Assembly: GCA_013399695.1 (NCBI GenBank)
Contig: VXAU01001252.1
Span: forward strand, 62,001 to 126,000
Direction of reading: 5' to 3'
Source: Formicarius rufipectus
Taxonomy: Eukaryota > Chordata > Aves > Passeriformes > Formicariidae
Length of the DNA: 64,000 bases
Positions 60,101-64,000 of this stretch are shown here, in pieces. The notes under the pieces are model-generated. The model was not told where the DNA came from and ran no database searches. It saw only the letters and a program-made list of their open reading frames with translations. Within the stretch, counting starts at the first letter, position 1, and every line of letters begins with the position of its first letter. The position numbers and the translations under genes were made by a program.

Positions 60101-63100
60101 AAAGTGTGTTAGGCAAGGAGAAGATCCTGACTAAATCTCAGTTGCATACAGAATTCCTTGTTAATCTAAGATTTCTGTCACATCACCTATCCTCAAAGGA
60201 GATTATTTCCTAACTTTCACATGTTTTTTCTATGTTATATCCATGAGACTCCCCTGAAGACTAGCAGAACCTAGTAAGGTACACTAGACTTCAGCTCTGT
60301 CTCAGTTTGTCCTGTTTCACAAAGTCTGACTTTTCAAAATAGATCAACCTATTCTCACTATTCTTGTCTGTTCTTACTATTTAAATCCCAGTGTAACGCA
60401 CAGTTTCCAGAAGTAACTAAAATAATGTCTATGATTCCCCAAATCCTTATAGACAACACTCCAAGGACATTAATGTCAAACTCAGATAATTAAAATTTGT
60501 ATCCAGCCAAGCTAATTAACCCATTAAAGCCAAAATGCATAGATGAGAATTTGTGTCAGTTTGGCATTAGTACGTTGTCATGTCGTGTAAAATCTGGCTT
60601 CGGTGGACTTCATTTCAACAATATGAAAGTGTTTCCCAATTATTTTTTCCTCTCCCAGTGTATTTATAGCAAGCAGAGGGCTGCTCCTTAAAAATGACTA
60701 ATCATGGTCTAGGAAATCCAGTCAAGTCCTTTCAGACTAATAAGGGAGCTAGGAAAGAGCGGTCTAAATGTAAAGAGGTCTTGCTGCATGTAAATATTCA
60801 ACTGCTGCTGTGTAGAGGAAATGGACATATCCTGATTTCTGGTTCGAATACCTTTTCCTTTTGGCAGTCTTGGAATACAGTCCTGGAGGCTCTGCCTGGT
60901 CTGTGGCACTGAACTGTCTTTCCAAGTGGTTTAGCTGAGACACGTAAATAGGAACTACGCGGGTTCACCTGAAAGCCATGTCAGACTTTGCTCAGATTAT
61001 TGGATATGACAAAGTTGGGCAACAGCCTCTGGTTCAATCCGTCTTAAAAGGCTCTAAGAAGCTTAAACCACGGGGTAGTAAGAGGAGGAGACTGTGGAGC
61101 CTCTCTTATTCTACTGATATTTTTATGGGGGACTCAATTAATAAAAGACCCCCTGTAGTTTGTAGAGTGACTTGTTTCTCACTAGTTACTGTACGCTTTA
61201 AAATTCGATGAATTGCGCTGAAGGCTTTTAAGAGTGCGCAGTGGCAGGTTTAAAACATGGAGCTTGCCCTGCAGTTGTGTGCATGAGCCTTTTTCCAGGA
61301 GACCCCTTGGCTGAGGGGCCTGAGGAAGGGAAGGTCTCTCCTTTGACCAGGCAGGAACCTCAGTTTTCTGCTGGCAGGGCATGGTGAGCCCCCCAGTGGG
61401 GTTGAGTGGGGCCACTGGGACGGAGCGCCGCAGTAATCCCAGCTGTCCGCTGCCGTGCTGCGTGGCCTGGGGCAAATCACTTAAACTGTCTGTTTCTTCA
61501 TCTGTAAAATAGCAGAGAGTAATGCTTACCTCCCTCACAGATTAGTTAATGCTTGTACTGTATTTTTAAATAAAACACAGTGTGTAGCTGCTCAGTGTCC
61601 TTTCCTAACAGAGCAACCTACCGTGCTCCTGTCCGGAAAGCGGCATCACAGCCTGGTGCTCCCGAAGCAGCATAACCTGGATGGCTGTTGAACAATATTT
61701 AGATATGCAGGCAAAGAGTGAGGCACTCATGGTGTTCAAGAAACAACTGAGCACCATGTTTGCTATGAATGTCAAATAAAAACTTGAGCAAACTTGGTCC
61801 TGACTAGATGCTTTGGTATACTGAGAGTACCTTCAAGAGCTGAAGGCACAGGTGGGAGCATTTTGTAGGAAAATTTATCACCACCTCTCTTTTATTTGGA
61901 CTTTAGAGGGTGCATTACACACAAAAGAAAGCTGTGGATGATGTTGATACGAATTAACTGATAATAGAAGCAGCTGTGTCTGATGGGGGATGAGGAGTTG
62001 TGTAAGGGGAGCAGGAGACCCTGATTGTCTGTGGAAGGAGCTGTGTACTGTGATGGGTCTGTGTTGGCATCAGTCGAGACATCAAATGCTTTTTGTAAAT
62101 GGTATTTCATACAGGAGGAAATGCAAATGCAGAGCTTTTTTCATATAAGAATCTTAAGCTATTTCTTAGAGACAGCCTTACTAATGGAGATGACTGCACA
62201 TTTGACACATAGGTTGCTGTTTGGTTTAGAGGTTAATGCTTTTGAAATACCCTAAAAGTCTGAGCTGTGTCTTTGTGCCTCTTGTTGAAAAGTGTGAACT
62301 TTGCTTCAGTAGCCTTTACCAAAATGCATAAAATTCTTTCTAAACTATTTACTGCAAGTAATATATTTTTAAGGAATTGTATTTGAGACGCTATGAAATA
62401 TCAATAGAGAGAAAAGCATGCAATACTGAATCTGATAAAATTAGGATAAGAGTAATGTCACACACTTGGTGGTAATTGTGTTTTGCCTTGATTGTTTCAT
62501 GCATAATTCCTTCTTCTGCATATGGGGGGCGGGAGAATCGGAACATTTTTGTAGAAGTTGGGGTCAGCTAAGTAGATTTTATTTTGTAAGTGTAAGTACA
62601 AACTCATTTTGTCTACTTAAATGCATCTTGTAATTATTTTGTAGTTATTAATATATTTTCACACATCCTTATATGAAAGGCCTATCAATAAGAAATACAA
62701 TCTCTGAAACCTTTACAACTGCATACCCTAGCCAGAAAACTATGGGGAGTAGCTGCGTATGGACTTAAAACTTTTTAGGGTTAACCTCAAGACCAGAGAA
62801 TATTTTGTGGTTGCTGTCCTTTATTATACATTCCTCTCTGTAGAATGGGACGAGCAGGGTGCTGTGCCATACTTGTATACTGTGAAAATGAGTAATTTAG
62901 GATGTATGAGGGTTCTTTATGTGCTGCAGTACTGGTGATCACTGATGGAGAGAAGCAGTGCTGAGGCAGGAGGTAGCCAGATTCATGAAGTGAGCTGTTC
63001 CTTAAAAAGTTTCTTGGAGTGTGACTTTGATGACCCTGTGTTAGAGAGGATCTCTTTGCCTCCTTCATAGTATTGTATGAGACATCATCATCTTGTATTG

Positions 63101-64000
63101 CTTTAATGATTCCAGAGAAGAGTTTTAAAATAGAAAATCAGCTTACTTCTTCACAAAGGCTTTTAGCTCCTTCAGGGTATATAGGACCAGTAGGTGCAAG
63201 GTCTTAGAGATTCTCTGTTGAAACTAATTTATGTAGTAAGTCTTCCCTCCTGAAAATTTGCATTTGTATTAGTTTTGAGTTGAACAAAGAGTGCAAGTCT
63301 ATTAATATTATTAGTATAAGGCTTTAATTGTGCCCTCTTTCCCCCAATTCTTAAGTCTTAGCAAAGCTGTGTTTCCTTTTCAGGCAGTTATGACCTTCTT
63401 CTTTTGCAAATTAGTTTGTTTTTTATGATAACTTTAAGGTAAAAGTGAAACTTCAGTTTTTAATATTTTATAAATTGCTGTTGAAAGGGTTCATTATTTA
63501 ATTGGCATGAGGGGATATAGCAAGCAATGTCTCAAATGAACGAATGTCTGAGAACTGGGTAGTTCTAAAGTAGGATTGCCAAACTGCCGTGAGAGCTCAG
63601 TTGCCCAGACAGAAGAGCTGTGTGCCTTCTGCTGGGTGTTGAAAGTACAGTTATTAGGGCATGAGCACATTTCACTTGTCCATCATAACAGAAATGTTTG
63701 AACATGGTAACAGAAATGAAGTTTCAAAGGATTTTTAACAGTATGTTTCAAATACCAGTCTTAATTTTGTCAAGCTGAAACAGACTCTTCACCTGGATGT
63801 TATTTTATTTAGAAGACTTTTACTGAAAAAAGACAGCTCTTCTTTTCACAGTGACCTCAAAAGTCAACTTTTTGGCTTGTGACATGTGCTGAATGCTTTT
63901 CTTGAGATCTTCTTGAATAACTTTTTGGGAATATTACAGGTAACATTGTTAAAGGCTTTGTTCAGCCTGTTCATTTGGGAGATAGTATATACACCTGCCT
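54132..64000 (+). other. URI1: URI1 intron 4, 5' part (at least 9.9 kb)
   Basis: The intron opens with GTATGTATGC and continues to the end of the window. I looked for the next URI1 exon (human sequence starting VRKTIDDLKKVMKN) and did not find it, so exon 5 lies beyond 64000. One MIR-type SINE sits at about 61430-61580. The remainder is AT-rich unique sequence without recognised elements. Confidence 0.75.
61430..61580 (+). repeat. MIR-type SINE in URI1 intron 4
   Basis: AATCCCAGCTGTCCGCTGCC, then GCGTGGCCTGGGGCAAATCA, CTTAAACTGTCTGTTTCTTC and ATCTGTAAAATAGCAGAGAG follow the MIR core (GTGACCTTGGGCAAGTCACTTAACCTCTCTGTGCCTCAGTTTCCTCATCTGTAAAATG) closely. TGCTTACCTCCCTCACAGAT matches the next segment. 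Plus strand; no target-site duplication seen. Confidence 0.82.

Noticed and set aside
60841..60858. GGTTCGAAT motif as a tRNA T-loop
   Set aside because: No cloverleaf arms pair around it.

Overview
The window looks like a bird nuclear genome. Coding exons are short and separated by kilobase introns, recognisable interspersed repeats are few, and those present are 3' fragments of CR1 retrotransposons plus old MIR-type SINEs. I see no operon, phage, plasmid, CRISPR array, tRNA or rRNA. Avian origin is inferred from the CR1 subfamilies and the GC-rich minisatellites; a crocodilian or turtle cannot be strictly excluded.

The one gene I recognise firmly is URI1 (unconventional prefoldin RPB5 interactor), on the + strand. 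Its first four coding exons are at 36716-36790, 47626-47660, 51592-51670 and 53996-54131. All junctions are GT-AG and the phases join cleanly (25 codons, then 35+79 nt = 38 codons, then 45 codons plus 1 nt). The translation follows human URI1 closely. The window covers about the first 108 codons, that is most of the prefoldin-like domain; exon 5 and later lie beyond position 64000. The promoter is a CpG island (about 36070-37340) bounded and invaded by three tandem-repeat arrays: an 18-bp array upstream, a GGGCC-rich 36-37-bp array just after exon 1, and a 40-bp array with an 80-bp higher-order period in intron 1. A perfect cAMP-response element lies 210 bp into the gene.

Region by region: 1-9740 is intergenic with one degraded MIR; 9740-10640 is an orphan CpG island carrying a minisatellite whose units are all multiples of 3 nt; 10640-20940 is intergenic with a MIR at 13.6 kb; 20945-21430 is a CR1 fragment; 21430-35395 is mostly featureless but holds coding-like minus-strand segments, best at 25331-25902 and 32931-33142, which could be exons of an unrecognised gene; 35400-35861 is a CR1 with a second CR1 nested in its tail; 35908-64000 is the URI1 promoter and the 5' part of the gene.

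The part most worth following up is the possible minus-strand gene upstream of URI1 (25-33 kb). Two consecutive open segments are joined by a 224-bp phase-0 intron with a strong donor and acceptor, and a third, 7 kb away, has two acceptors created by a 16-bp duplication. I do not recognise the protein. Open frames of this size also arise by chance, so these calls are tentative.
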